In this document: one piece after another, positions 35,560-47,394 of the stretch
Layout of the letters: each line of letters opens with the position of its first letter
How positions within the stretch are numbered: position 1 is the first letter of the stretch
DNA from: Geosiphon pyriformis
Lineage: Eukaryota; Glomeromycota; Glomeromycetes; Archaeosporales; Geosiphonaceae
Direction: 5' to 3'
NCBI GenBank assembly: GCA_016748015.1
Contig: JAAOMT010000226.1
Location: 1,239,990-1,298,369, forward strand
Length of the DNA: 58,380 nucleotides
Made by a program: the position numbers and the translations under genes
The notes under the pieces: generated by a model
What the model was told of the DNA's origin: nothing
The model's input: the letters and a program-made list of their open reading frames with translations, nothing else
Databases searched by the model: none

Positions 35560-37000
35560 TTTTTGGTATGATAAGAGTCTTCAAATAGTTTTTAAGATTG
35601 TTGTAATTTCTGGGATCTATTGTTGTTTTGTTGTTTTGTTGATAGTAGTAAGTTGTAATAGATTTGTTGGTGGTGTTAATCTTGTTTTATTCTTAAGAGG
35701 CTATCAATATTGGTGTGTAGTTTTCTTGGTTTGTGGTGTACAATATATTTGTAGTCTACTAGAAAAGCATTCCATTAAAACTGTTTGGCACTTTGTTCAG
35801 TTTTCTTTTTATTGAGCCATTTGAGACCAATATTGTCAGTTATAATGTTAAATTTTTTTCCATTTTTCAGATATTGCTGAAAGTGTTTAAGAGCCCAAAT
35901 GACTACAGCAGCTTCTAATTCAGTTAAGCCATATTTGAGTTCTGTAGACTTGAGTGTTCTATTGGCATAAGCAATGACTTGCTTCTGGCCATTTTCATCT
36001 AATTGTAATAGGATGACACCAAATGCTATGTGTAAAACATCAGTGGCTAGTTGAAACTGTTTGTTAAAGTCTGAGTAAGCAAAAACTGAAGCTGTTGTCA
36101 ATTTTGTTTTGAGAGTTTCAAAGACTTTCTGCTGTTCTTCAGTTCATTAATATGGCACATTTTTGTTGGTAAGATAATTGAGTGATTTGGCAATTTCTGA
36201 GAATTCTTTGATGAATTTTCAATAGCAAGAAACTAATCTTACAAATCCTTGTAGTTCTGTAGTATTTTTGGGAGTTTGAAAGTTTTTGACAGCACTAATT
36301 GTTCTAGGGTTTGGTTTGGCTCCATTTTTGTTGACAATGTGTTCAAGAAAAATTAAACTTGTTTTTCCAAAGTGACATTTCTTAATGTTTAATTTCAATC
36401 CTGCTTTCTATAATTATTGAAAAACTTCTCACAGGTAGATAAGATGAGCTTCAAAATTTGGTGAGTACACATCAGTATTATCAAGATAGACAATTACTGA
36501 CTGCCATAAAAATCCTTCATATACAACATCTATGAGTCGCTAGAATGTTGCTGGTGCATTGCAGAGTCCAAAAAGCATAATATTGAACTCATAGTTTCCT
36601 TCTTGGATGGTAAATGCTGTTTTGGGTCAATCTTTTGGGTCTATTTCGATTTGTCAGTATTTACTTTCTAAGTCTAAAGTTGAAAAGAACTTGGCTTTTC
36701 CTAGAGCATCTAGTATGTCATCAATTTTTGGAAGTGGATAGGCATCTTCAATTGTCACACTGTTGAGCTAACAATAATTTACACAGAATCTGATTTTTTC
36801 GTTTTTCTTTTTAACAAAAACTATTAATGAGGCCCAAGAACTTCTTAATGGTTGAATCAATCTTTTATTAAGCATTTTTTGGACCTCTTCTCTAATAAAT
36901 TGGTGACTAGCATGTAGAACTTGATAGACTTGTTGTTGTTTTGGTGGAGCATCTCTTGTATGGATCTAATGTTAAACAATGTCAGTTTTTCTTAGATCAT
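35560..37000 (-). pseudogene. Element A reverse transcriptase and RNase H
   Basis: The RT starts near 37000 (FIREEVQKMLNKRLIQPLRS, KIRFCVNYC) and runs through FFSTLDLESKYWQIEI and FGLCNAPATF to the active site VYLDNTDVYS (36477-36488), where YLDD has become YLDN. The RNase H frame at 36101-35775 is open: LATDVLHIAFGVILLQLDEN, YANRTLKSTELKYGLTELEA, and FNIITDNIGLKWL. Stops within RT fall at Gln, Trp and Arg positions. The pair would copy element RNA and remove the template strand. Confidence 0.85.
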
Positions 37001-37499
37001 TGTTGTTTTTTGCAAATATATTTGCAAATTTAGCTATTAGCTGTTTTATTGTCTTTGTTGTTGGGATTCTAAGGGACCCATGTTAATTTAAGAGAGTTTT
37101 TCTTCCAAAAGGTAGTAGTTTTCAGTAGTAAAGATAATATTTAGATTTGGAAATAGAGTATGTCTTACAATTTCGATAAAATTAGAGATGATTTGAGGGT
37201 TTTCATCTTGAAAGATGTTACTGTATATGATTTTAATTTCTGATTTGTTCAATAAAACAATAGAATAATTATTGGGGTTGTAGAATGTAACTTGAAATTT
37301 TTTCATTCCTTTAGGAATATAAACGTTTGGAATTGAGATTTTATGCTTTAAACAGATTTATTTATTGGATTCAAAGATTTGTTGAGTAGTAGTGAGTTAT
37401 GAGCAAGTGTAAATTTCGTGATGTTTTCCAAAAGGTAAAATAGTAATTGGTTGGGAAAGTTGAAAAATCTGGTGAGATTTATTCTGTGTATTAAAAGCT

Positions 37500-38503
37500 A
37501 TGTTTACTGGAACTGTAAATCATTCAGTTGAACCAAAATCTTGCATTCCTCTTTCACTTTTTCCTAATTGTTCTCTGTTGTTAACTGATTATAAACTTGA
37601 AATGTTAATTAAGAGTAGGTAAATTGTTTGGGCAATTTTTTCAGCATGTTCAATCCTAAATGGTTTGTCTGTTTTATTCTGTAACATGATATTAATGTCT
37701 CCAGTATATTCTGCATCTATGACTCCTTCTCTAACATTGATTTCTTTGTTTGCCAATAATAATCAGGAAGCAATTTGGACTATTACTCTTAGTGATATTT
37801 CAAGAGCAATTTTGAGATTAATTTTGGTTAAAGATTTTGGTTAGAGAACCAAAATGTCTTTATCAGAATATCTTAAATCATATTTTGCATCAATTTCGTG
37901 GGCTTTTTCTGGTTTTATTCCTTTTCTATTGTTGTCAAAGTATTTGAGTTGTATAACAGATTGGTTTTTAGTAAGATAAATTGGAGTTGTTGCAATTTTT
38001 TCTTCTGGCTTAAGTTTTCCAAACTCAATTTTCTCCTGGTCATTTTTGTTGGGTAAGGAGATGCTAAGTGCATAGTATTCTGGACACCATTTGTTATCAC
38101 AAAACATGATGTATTTTTCACACAATTGAATGTTCATTTGCTCTAATTGTTGAATTTGAGCTTCTTAAGTCAGATAAATGTGACTTGCAATTTGATGGTA
38201 TGTTTCCACTTCATCTTCATAGTTGAATTTAGCTAATTCTATTGTATATTCAATGTATTCTGCTTCTTTCATTTGGCAGACATTTTTTTGTATGGCTCCA
38301 TTAATTAAAGCTATTACTAAATCAAAGATTATTTCAGCATCATAAGAGTAGTGGTAAAGTTTGTTGAGAGCACTGTTGTATGTTGTATCAAAAAGTGTTT
38401 CTTTTTTGACTTTTTTTGAGATTGATAGAGCATATTGGCAGGTTTGATCACATACTTTTTCTTTCATTGCAACATCAATCCAGTTGTATTTTTCTGGTAG
38501 CAT
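37500..38503 (-). pseudogene. Element A zinc motif and dUTPase domain
   Basis: A dUTPase removes dUTP so uracil is not built into new DNA. Upstream part: a helical segment (38503-38165), then LCEKYIMFCDNKWCPEYYAL at about 38125-38060. The latter is a four-Cys motif with the second and fourth Cys now Tyr. The five dUTPase motifs follow in order: HEIDAKYDLRY (1, Gly to Lys), IASxLLLANKEI (2, with a stop for Arg), GVIDAEYTGDI (3, intact), EKIAQTIYL (4) and ERGMQDFGSTE (5, Gly-rich, one Gly to Asp). The domain lies between protease and RT. It does not resemble the host-type enzyme in position, being part of the polyprotein. Confidence 0.8.
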
Positions 38504-39001
38504 ATCTTCATATATGAAACAAGAAATGTTGTTTTATTTTTCACTTCTTTTGGGATATCTAAATCGTTTCCTATGACATGCTTTGCAAAAGTAGCAGGTG
38601 CAAGTTTCATATTCCTCTTTTGGAGAAATACATGTTTCCATTAATGAAAGTTTTTTGTTGTAATCTTTGTATTTAAGTAGAATATAGAATGGTTGTTTCT
38701 GTGGTTCTGGTGTAGAATATCTAACTACATTCTATCTTCTGGTTTTCTCAAAGATTTTTTGTTCTGTTTCCTTGGCCCAACTGGATGTTAATCCAAAAAT
38801 CATAAAAATTTTAATAATTGGTAGTTCTTTCTCCTCTTCAAATTCGAATACTAGAGCTTTTTCAGATTTTTTATTAAAAGTACCACAGATGACAAATACT
38901 CTAGTGTATTGTCCTTGGTATGAAATTTTCAATTTTTGGGTTTTCCAATCTAAATTTGTATTGGCCTTGAAAAGCCAATTATTTTTGATAAGAGCTTGGT
39001 A
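38504..39001 (-). pseudogene. Element A linker between protease and zinc/dUTPase
   Basis: A readable but interrupted stretch including YTRVFVICGTFNKKSEKALV at about 38900. I see no known domain. Element B has an equivalent of about 0.8 kb (45087-45881), rich in Lys and Glu, in the same place. Confidence 0.4.
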
Positions 39002-39523
39002 TTATGGTACATCTATGACTAAAACTTTGACTGGAATGATAATTCCATCAATTGTAAATAGGAAGTTGTCAATTTCTCCGACTGATGTCTTTTTTATCCC
39101 ATCTGCTATAACAATAACAATTTGGGCTGGTCTGTCAACAGTTCTTTGAAGCTGTTGTATTAATTGATAAATAATAATACTTCTAGCTAATCTACTGTCT
39201 AAGATTAATTGAATTTGTTTTTCTTCAATTTTAGCTTCAGTATACATTGCTGTAATTGCTTTTTGTTCATTGACTACTGTATTGCTAAACAAGAATGGTG
39301 ATTTATTGGCTTCAAATTCAAAAAAAAATATATCTGAGAGGTTGGTATTTTGAGCAATTTGAGCTGGTAGAATAGTATTATTGGAAGGGTTTGATCTTGG
39401 TACTGCAACTTCATTTTCAAAAAGTGCAGTTTGTTGAAAATCCGATTTTTTAGGCATTGTAAAATAACTAGGTTGAGTGTAATGGTAATTGGGTCTTTGC
39501 TGACCAGAATTTCGGGGAACCAA
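39002..39523 (-). pseudogene. Element A aspartic protease
   Basis: The 173-codon frame ends with a retropepsin-like block: IQLILDSRLARSIIIYQLIQ, then ADGIKKTSVGEIDNFLFTID. The catalytic Asp of the DSG-type site is kept but the following Gly is replaced. The N-terminal 100 residues are Asn/Gln/Pro-rich, typical of the gag-protease junction. It would cleave the polyprotein. Confidence 0.7.
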
Positions 39524-39599
39524 TTAGTTGTTTGAATTGATTCTGTTGTTATTGTTCTGAAATTGATTTTGAGGTGTAAATTGGTTATGTTAAACCACT

Positions 39600-41283
39600 T
39601 TTTGGGCTGGTACTTAATATTGTTGTATAGGTGGTTGTTGATACTGTTGAATTGGTAGAAGTTGTTAGTATTGTTGCTGTGAAGCAGATTGATAGTAATT
39701 GGTTTGCTGTTGGAGTCTTAAGAAATAGTAGGCTGGTGGTGGAGACTGATAATGAGATTGCTGTATTGAAGAGTAATGTTGATTACTCCTGTTTTGTTGG
39801 TCTCTTTGTAGCTTTCTGCAATCTCGTTTTCAATGTCCTGGAATTCCACAATAGTGGCAACTTTGGCTTTGGCTGTTTGATGATAAGTAGTTGTTTTGGT
39901 TTTGTTACTGTGGTGGCTAATATTTTTGTGATTGTTGCTGTTGTTGTTGATTGGTAAAATAGTTTTCAACCTTTTTTATAAGTTGGTCAATTTTTTCTTC
40001 AGCTGCTGAGCTGGTTTTTTCAATAGCAAGATTTACAAGTTTGGTATAATTTGCTTCTTTCATTGTTATTTCATAGTTCTTTGCATGTCTAATAGCTGTT
40101 GCTAAATTTTTTGGGACATGTGGGTGAACTTTTTTGATTAACTTGTCTTTTAATCTTGCTATAAACTGATTCAAAATCTGGACATTGAAATAGTATTTAT
40201 TGGTTTCCAATTGTCAAATTCATCGAAGAAGTTTGTTGAATCTCTTAAAATAGGTTATAATAGTTTTAGATGTTTCTTGTTTGATATTGTGAAAGCAATT
40301 GCAAAGAATAATAGAGGTGTTGTTGTCAGTAAATTGTTATAAAAAAGCATTTTTAAATACTTGCCAGTTTTCAAATGGTTCTTCTAAGTTTTCAAATCAT
40401 TCTTCTGCAATTTCTTAGAGAAAGTATGAGATTGCTTTGAGCATTTTTGCTGCATTCCAATCATTTGTGTCTTCTGTTTTTTGAACTTTGTCAAGCCATT
40501 CTTGAGGGCTGGTATCATTATTTTTACTAGTAAATTCTGGAATTTTTGCAATATAAGCAGTTGTTATTTCCTTTTTATTTTCTGTAGTTTTTTCTAATTC
40601 TGATTTAGTTTTTTCACTTTCCAGGTTCTTCAAATGATTACTTTCGTTTTTCTGTAAGTAATCAAGAAGATTGGTGCTAGTTGATATTGGTTTTTGCTGT
40701 TGAGTAGGATTTCTAGGTGACTGAAAATCTTCTGGTCTGAAGAAATAGTTAAGTAGTGAATTTGGTGTTTATGGTCAAGCAAATGAAATTGGAAATGGTG
40801 TAATAGAAAGTGGTAATTTGACACTGGTTTCTTGTTCAGGTGTTTGTAAGTGTTTGGCAGTTGTTTTGGGGTTTTTGGAGTATTTGGGGTGGTATTTGAG
40901 TGTTGTTTTAATTTTTGTTTGTTTTTGTTGCTTGTTTCTGTCTTTGATTCAAAGTCAATAGAGTATTTAGACTGTACTGAATATGTTTTTTTACAATACT
41001 TGATAATATTAAAATTAAGTTCTTGGAAGTAGATGACAAGTGTTTCACTGTTAAGATCTTCAGTTCCCAACTGTAAATAGTGCACTAAATTATTGTAGAG
41101 GTTGCTTCTAACTTCTAAAATGTTGTAATTTCCAAGAAAATAATTGTTAATACAGTTTTCAATATACTGGTAAAATGTCTTCTTAACAATTTCAATTCCA
41201 TCTGGAATGTTGAATCTCTGCTTGCAATGGGTGTAAATTAACTGATAATACTTTAGAGTTGTTGTGTTTGGTGTGGTTGCCAC
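39600..41283 (-). pseudogene. Element A gag with CCHC zinc knuckle
   Basis: Starts at the ATG at 41283 (MATTPNTTTLKYYQLIYTHC). The N-terminal frame of 217 codons is followed, after a break, by a capsid-like part at 40633-39917 (PEFTSKNNDTSPQEWLDKVQ, MLKAISYFL, ARLKDKLIKKVHPHVP). A CCHC knuckle is at 39818-39859: CHYCGIPGH, a TGA where Trp is expected, then KRDC. It would package element RNA. Gln-rich tracts follow the knuckle. Stops and shifts divide it into at least four frames. Confidence 0.75.
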
Positions 41284-41310
41284 TTTGAAGTTGTTATTGC
41301 TGTGTTATTT

Positions 41311-41328
41311 TTATAGGAGAGCACCAAA
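41311..41328 (-). other. Element A primer binding site
   Basis: Directly inside the 5' LTR, read on the minus strand: TTTGGTGCTCTCCTATAA. The TGG complements a tRNA CCA end. Element B has TTTGGTGCTTCCTGTGAG in the same place, so the two families probably share or closely resemble each other in primer. The tRNA was not identified; the tRNA-Arg in this window does not fit. Confidence 0.6.
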
Positions 41329-42299
41329 TGTTACCAGAGGTTTTTGGTCTCTTTTTTTGAATGTTGTTAATGTTTGTCTATTGCTACTTTCATGTTTTTT
41401 GGAAGCAGTTGAACTTCCAATAACTGAATTTATCTTCAAATTATCTCTTATAATTTGAACTGCTGGGCTTATAAGTAGAATAGCCAATTTCATGCCAGTT
41501 ACTTTGTGTAGTTATGTTGTAGTAAATGTCAACTCTTTCCCAGGAATTGCTTGTCTGGAAGCTCACTAAAAATGTGTAGTTACTTTGCTGTGAAAGTCAA
41601 CTCTTCTACAAAAATCTTGTCTGTAGACTACCCTAATAATTATGATAAGAAAAAAATGGAAAAATAAAAGAAATGTAAAAGAAATAGAATTTTATCAAGA
41701 GAAACGTTTTCTATTCAGGCCTGAAGTTACTAACAGATTACTGAAATTGGTAGCTAATCAATTTCAAAATGTTAGTTGTGTTTGAGGGAATTTCAAGTGT
41801 AATAATTTTAAGAATTTGTTTTTCGAATATTTAATTTTTATTTGAAATATGTAAAAGATAATTTGTTCTAATTAAGATATCTAAAGTAAGATATTATGTT
41901 AAGATACTGTGAGAAGATACATTTTTTTGAAGAGAGAAGCTCTTCTTTTATACAATTTGTTGTAGTACTAGTCTTTAAACTTGCACTTTTCTTTTTGCTA
42001 CAATTTTGGTAAACTAAAGATACATTTTAGCAAACTATAAGTTATTTTACTAAACTATTGATTATTTCGGCAAATTTTCATTAAATTCAGCAATTTTGAC
42101 TATATTAAATGGTTTAAAGTATTGTGTAATTTGATTATTTTAATTTCTATGGTACAAATCGGACTATTGATTGAGTAATGATATTTGATAATCTGATTAA
42201 ATAATAAGTGGTAATCGAAATAATAATATATGCTAATTAATAATAGGAATTATGAGGGTAATTTCATGCTAATTAATAGTTAAAATTCTACTGGTAACA
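41329..42299 (-). repeat. Element A 5' LTR
   Basis: 971 bp with intact inverted ends, TGTTACCAG and CTGGTAACA. Followed by the CCAG duplication and the rest of element B's 5' LTR. Confidence 0.95.
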
Positions 42300-42466
42300 C
42301 CAGAAGGCTACTGAAACAACAATTGAATTTCTGTTCATTATACAAAAGACTCAACCAAAATCTTCAGATTACCAAAACTTTTAACTATTAACAATTAGAT
42401 CAGCCATTAAGCACCAAGTTACGAATTTGTTATTTGATTTGAGACCCCAAATAAACACTTGTAATA
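42300..42466 (+). repeat. Element B 5' LTR, second part
   Basis: Continues the LTR after element A, starting with one copy of the CCAG duplication and ending ACTTGTAATA (decayed GTAACA). It aligns with 51442-51608 of the 3' LTR. The primer site TTTGGTGCTTCCTGTGAG follows at once (42467-42484). Confidence 0.9.
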
Positions 42467-42484
42467 TTTGGTGCTTCCTGTGAG

Positions 42485-44231
42485 GTTTAATCTAACAGAG
42501 AACCAACACCAACAACATTCATCCAAAACAGTGGCAGAATCTGAAGAAACAGGAACAAATCATTTGGAATTTGCAAAATTCTTATTCCAACATTATCACA
42601 CCTATTTCAAATTAATAAATAATAGTTGGCCAACAGAATCAGCTTTTAATTGCTATGTCAACAAAAGAATAATATATTATTTGGGAGGCCAAGAAGATCC
42701 AGAATCTGCTTTCAACAATTTTTTCAGTAAACTACTCCAAAGCACCACATTGTCACAGAATTATTTATTTGCATCACTAATTACAGAAATAAAAAAATAC
42801 ACCAAACAAAGATTTCCTATTATCTTTGCTAACAAAAGAAAAAAAAGATTGCAAACACCAGCAGGAACCCCAAAACAAATACAATTATTTACTTGGAAAA
42901 AACAGAGAGTTGATTCACCTGCTAATTCATTATATTATTATATGCCCAAAAGCACTATTAATATAACATTAATAGGTGCATCCACCACAAATGCAACAAC
43001 ATCATTAAACAGAATCCTGTTTCAAAGTAAACAAAAGAAAACAGAATTACTAAAAATGTATGGTGATTATTTTGAGAGATTTAAATCACAATCTCCAACA
43101 TTATCAGGAACTCAATTACCACTACTACAACCAAATTTCAAAGCCATTAGTCCTTAAGAAATAACCAACTCCAAGGAAAAGGAAACTAACAATCAAGAAA
43201 TTAATAAATGAAATCCAATTTTAGAAAATCTGGAAATTCAAATCCTGATCATTTCAACTCAGTAAAATCAGAACAATCCAAAGACTGCTCTTATTATTGC
43301 CCAAAACTTACCTTTAGTAATCATAATCAATCTACTACCAGCCCTACCAATTGCTGAACAACAACAGCAATAGCCACAACCACCATCCCAGCAACAACTG
43401 CAATAGCAACCTTAATTTCAACTGCAACAACAACTACTATTAGTACCAATAGCATATACACTTATTGTCAAAATTGAAAAATTTATTGGCAAGAAAGATA
43501 ACACCCAAGTATGGCTCAATAATATAGAAAAAGCCATCGCAGCCAATAGATAAAATGATGACAGAGCTCTTCAAGTAATTCCCTATTTTCTCCAAGATAT
43601 TGCTAATTTATAATATCAGAGCTTAGCCACCAGACCACAAACTTTCCAAGAATTCAAACTTGAATTCTTAAGATATTTTAGTAATAATAATAGCATTAAC
43701 TGCTTGGCAAATACCTTTACTATTATCAAGCAAAAAGAAAGTGAAGCAGTTACTATCTACCTAGGATGCTTCTACAGAAATTTGCACCAAATTCAAGTCA
43801 TTAACACTGACTATTTTACAATGACCCAGATCTTGAATCAGTTTATCCATGGACTATGAAGTAACATTTTCCAACACATACATCCATTATATTTAGCCAC
43901 CCTTCAAGCCACAGTCATACATACCAAAGACTTTGAATTAGCTGAACTAGAAGCCAATCTTACACAAGCCATAAATTTAGTAATAAACAGATTATCTGAC
44001 TTGAATTTTAAATTGAAACAGTTCAGTAATTTGATCAATTAGAAATTAGAAAAATACTTAGCTAACAACAATTAGGCAATCTATCAACTTTTACAATAAT
44101 GCAATAATTAGAGAAACTCAAATCATTTCCAAAATCAATTGCATCTATTATCATTGAGCAATCAACAGTGACAACAGAAAACACATATTTGCCACTATTA
44201 TGGTAAATAAAAACATTTAAGAATCAATTGC
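42485..44231 (+). pseudogene. Element B gag with decayed zinc knuckle
   Basis: The first frame is open to 43157 (LEFAKFLFQHYHTYFKLINN, YYLGGQEDPESAFNNFFSKL). Its apparent start includes the primer site, so the true start is not certain. The capsid part is broken by several stops. At 44190-44231 the knuckle reads C-X2-Y-X4-H-X4-C with a TAA inside; the second Cys has become Tyr (TGT to TAT). Gln-rich low-complexity segments lie at 43360-43440. Confidence 0.65.
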
Positions 44232-44840
44232 TAATTAAGAATAGACAACCAATGATCAGGAAATTAGTATTGAAATTCTAATTACAGATTTTAAACTTCA
44301 AACTACACCAACAATTTATCAACCAAACAATATCAATATTAGTCTCATTACTCTCAAATGACACAGCCAATTTATCAAACACTAATTTATCAACCAGCAA
44401 CATCTATAATTTATCAACCACTGCAACCACAAATAATTTATTAGGCACCTATAATTCCAACACTACTATCAAACACAGCTCAGATGACATTAGGAAATCC
44501 CAGATCAAAAGTCATCCAAAACTGGAAATTGGTGATAGTTGTTCACTAACTAATTTCCAGTTCATTAAATCAGCCATCAAGATTGTGCCAGCAGAGTTTA
44601 AGAACCAAGTACACCCAAAACCTGAATTCCCAACACTATTTAAGTCTCTTGGTCATTTCAGAAAATGTCTCACCCAACAACTAAGAAACCAGCCAAAAAC
44701 AGCCACTTACTAGCAACATTCTACTAGCAATCAGTACTAAGAACAAAACACTTGCTGTCATATTCTCTTTTAAACTCAAAGAAACTGCTTCAGTTCTATT
44801 ACTTAGTGAAATTGTTCTTGACACCAAACCCATTACCACA

Positions 44841-45086
44841 ATGTACACTAATGTCAGAGTTGATAGTCAATCTATCAAGCTCATTCTTGATAGCAGTTTA
44901 GCAAACAGCATCATTACAAGACAACTCATGAACCAATTAGGTCACCAAGTTGATCATACTGCCAGCACCAGAATCATTACAGCCAATAGAGTAACCAAAA
45001 CTTCTATAGGCAAAATCAATAACTTTCTATTTGAATTCAATGGTATCATTATCTCTATTAAAATTTTAGTAATGGAAGCCACCTAA
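44841..45086 (+). pseudogene. Element B aspartic protease
   Basis: An 81-codon open frame with SIKLILDSSLANSIITRQLM, ITANRVTKTSIGKINNFLFE and IISIKILVMEA, the retropepsin-like core also seen in element A. The catalytic Asp is kept, the next Gly is not. Flanking sequence has stops. Downstream (45087-45881) is the Lys/Glu-rich linker with no known domain. Confidence 0.7.
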
Positions 45087-45881
45087 TACCAAACACTTGT
45101 CAGAAATAACTAGTTGTCCAAAACCAATACAGTGCTTGATTGGATCACACAAAAGCTCCAACTCAGTCAGAATGGACAACAAACATATGTACCAGTCATG
45201 TGTAGTCACTTCAAGACCACTCACACCCTAGTATCACTAATCAAGCTTGAAGAAAAAAAGGAAAAACTTATCTGAGAAGCCTACCAAGTCTCATGAGCCA
45301 ACAATAAGCACAATAAACTACTGTTTATACTCTTATGGGATGACAAGGAAAAGAGAAAGCAAAAAAAGGAACTTATTTGGAATAATGATCAAATATTGTG
45401 GACTGACAATAATTAGGATAAGCTGACACTAATTTGGAAGTGGAAAGAAACCAAAAAAAGGAAAGAAAAAGAAAAAGAAAAAGAGCCAGCACTAGCAACT
45501 ATTACAACTTATACCCCATATATCTATACCCTACCACAACTGTCTAACTATTGCCAATTGAAACTAGTGTATATCAATTATGGCAAGAAATTGTTATCAA
45601 TAGATGCATACTGTAGTGATGATAAAAAATACCTAATGGCAACAAAATTTTATTGTTGTCTTTATATTTTTAAACAATTTGAATGACCAAAAAGACAAGA
45701 AAAATAGGATAATGAGTCTTGTCTTGCCTATAAAATTATCTTGTCTGATGAAAAAATGTGAAATAACATTCCTGGGCATAAAAGAACATGCAATGAAACA
45801 TGTTAGTATATTATCTTAATAAACAATTGAGTACAAAAAAAAACTCCAATTAATAATGCATGGAAAAGAGTGTTGTAATAA

Positions 45882-46946
45882 TTGAAAGAATATCCCCACA
45901 ATAAACATAAGATTTGGAGAATAGTGAATGTAAAAGCAGAAGATGCAATAATCAGTAAACTACTAGAAATTAAAAACAACTTCTTATTACTTCCAGAATC
46001 TAAATATGTCCAAACTTTTAACATTTTTGACAACATTGAAGATAATTTCAAAGAATTCCACAAACATTACCAACAACTGGTCTCAACAAAAGAAAAGCAA
46101 AAACAATGGCTAGAGCAGTTGAATATTAGATTATGTCAATATTGTTTAATTTTCAGTAATTTTGAATATTGTGATAATTGTGATCTCATTTACAATCTAC
46201 CACTACACATAATCTATACAATTCCAAAAGAGAAAAAACCAATAAACAGCTGCACATTAGAATCAAATTTCAATCCCAATTCAAACTCCAACAATGATAA
46301 CAATGATAACAACAGTTCTAGCACTATTTAAAATAGCAACCAAAATAACAATGATTTAAATCCTGAACTATATATTGTGCTTCTTGATTTCACCAAGAAG
46401 CAGGAACTAAAATAGTTCAGTAACAATATTGAAGATATTATGTTAGAATGTATGTATAATACTGATGTTGGATTTAATTTGAGATATTCAGTAAAGAATA
46501 CCATTAAATTAGAACCATATTCACACATACGCATTGATCTTAAAATAGCACTGGAAATCTTAGCAACAACAATGATTCAACTAGCATCAAGGAGTAGTTT
46601 AGCAAAAAAAGGAATCAACATCAAAGAAGGAATAATTAATACAGGATATATAAGAAATATTATTGCAATGCTACAAAATGACTCAGAAAAAGAATACATT
46701 ATAGAACCAAATAAAAAGATAACACAAGCAATATTTCTATCTCTGGTTAAGATAATGCAGTTAGTATCAGTAGAAAAAAAGGAAAAATTAGGGATAACAG
46801 CAAGAGAGATAAGTGAATTCAGATTTACAGGTAAAATAGATATACCAATTAATATGGCAGAAAAAAGAATCATTAACAAGAGAAAAATTATTTTCATCTG
46901 TCAATCAGTTTCTATTCCATCATATAACAGACATATGTTAGTATGA
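45882..46946 (+). pseudogene. Element B zinc motif and dUTPase domain
   Basis: Frame 1 (45882-46331) carries a four-Cys zinc-ribbon-like motif with all Cys present, LCQYC then YCDNC at about 46130-46170. An Asn/Ser-rich linker follows, then a stop. Frame 2 (46440-46946) is the dUTPase: NTDVGFNLRY (motif 1), LASRSSLAKKGI (motif 2, intact), GIINTGYIRNII (motif 3, Asp to Asn), KKITQAIFLSL (motif 4) and LGITAREISEFRFTG (motif 5, Gly residues lost). Motif 3 normally holds the catalytic Asp, so the enzyme is probably dead. The position between protease and RT is the same as in element A. Confidence 0.8.
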
Positions 46947-47394
46947 GAAAGAAAAATAAAAGACCAGGCACAGATTTTTGAAGCAGAACTGACCATTTGT
47001 GAATCAGAAGAGATTGGGCTTACCAATTTTTACATATCAGTCAAAAGCAAAAACCACATCAAAATTCTTATCTATAACACAACAAGAAATGTTATTGAAA
47101 TACCAAAAGGAACTACCATTGAATATTTAAGCATAAAAGTTGAAGATCAACCACCAAACACCATTTCAGATTTTTCACAGTTTTGTGAATATGTAGATAT
47201 TATATTACAAACAATCTATGGATGGAACAAATGTTATTTGTTTCAACCAGAATAATTAGAACAGATGAACTTGAAAAATTTAGACCCACTTTAATGGATG
47301 CAACTCAAAATGCTACTTAACAATTTTACTGATATTTTTGTGAGTGAAAATGAATTTGGCAGAACTAACATAATTTAACATCAGATCAAGACTG
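46947..47394 (+). pseudogene. Element B spacer between dUTPase and RT
   Basis: It continues the polyprotein as ETWI-type Ile/Glu-rich sequence (FYISVKSKNHIKILIYNTTR, VIEIPKGTTIEYL). A second beta-rich domain is suggested by alternating hydrophobics, similar to a stretch of element A at 37090-37306. No named family is recognised. Confidence 0.45.

Larger units (their letters stand above)
32394..42299 (-). mobile_element. Ty3 element A, complete, 9.9 kb, innermost insertion
   Basis: A minus-strand Ty3-type element with two LTRs of exactly 971 bp (32394-33364 and 41329-42299) and a perfect CCAG duplication (32390-32393 and 42300-42303). The flanking 5' LTR of element B rejoins as GTGATTCCAGAAGGCTACT, matching GTGATTTCAAGAGGCTACT in the intact 3' LTR. 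It is the youngest layer and keeps the longest ORFs, though each enzyme is broken. The polypurine tract is GAGAAGGAGATTA beside 33364. Confidence 0.95.
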
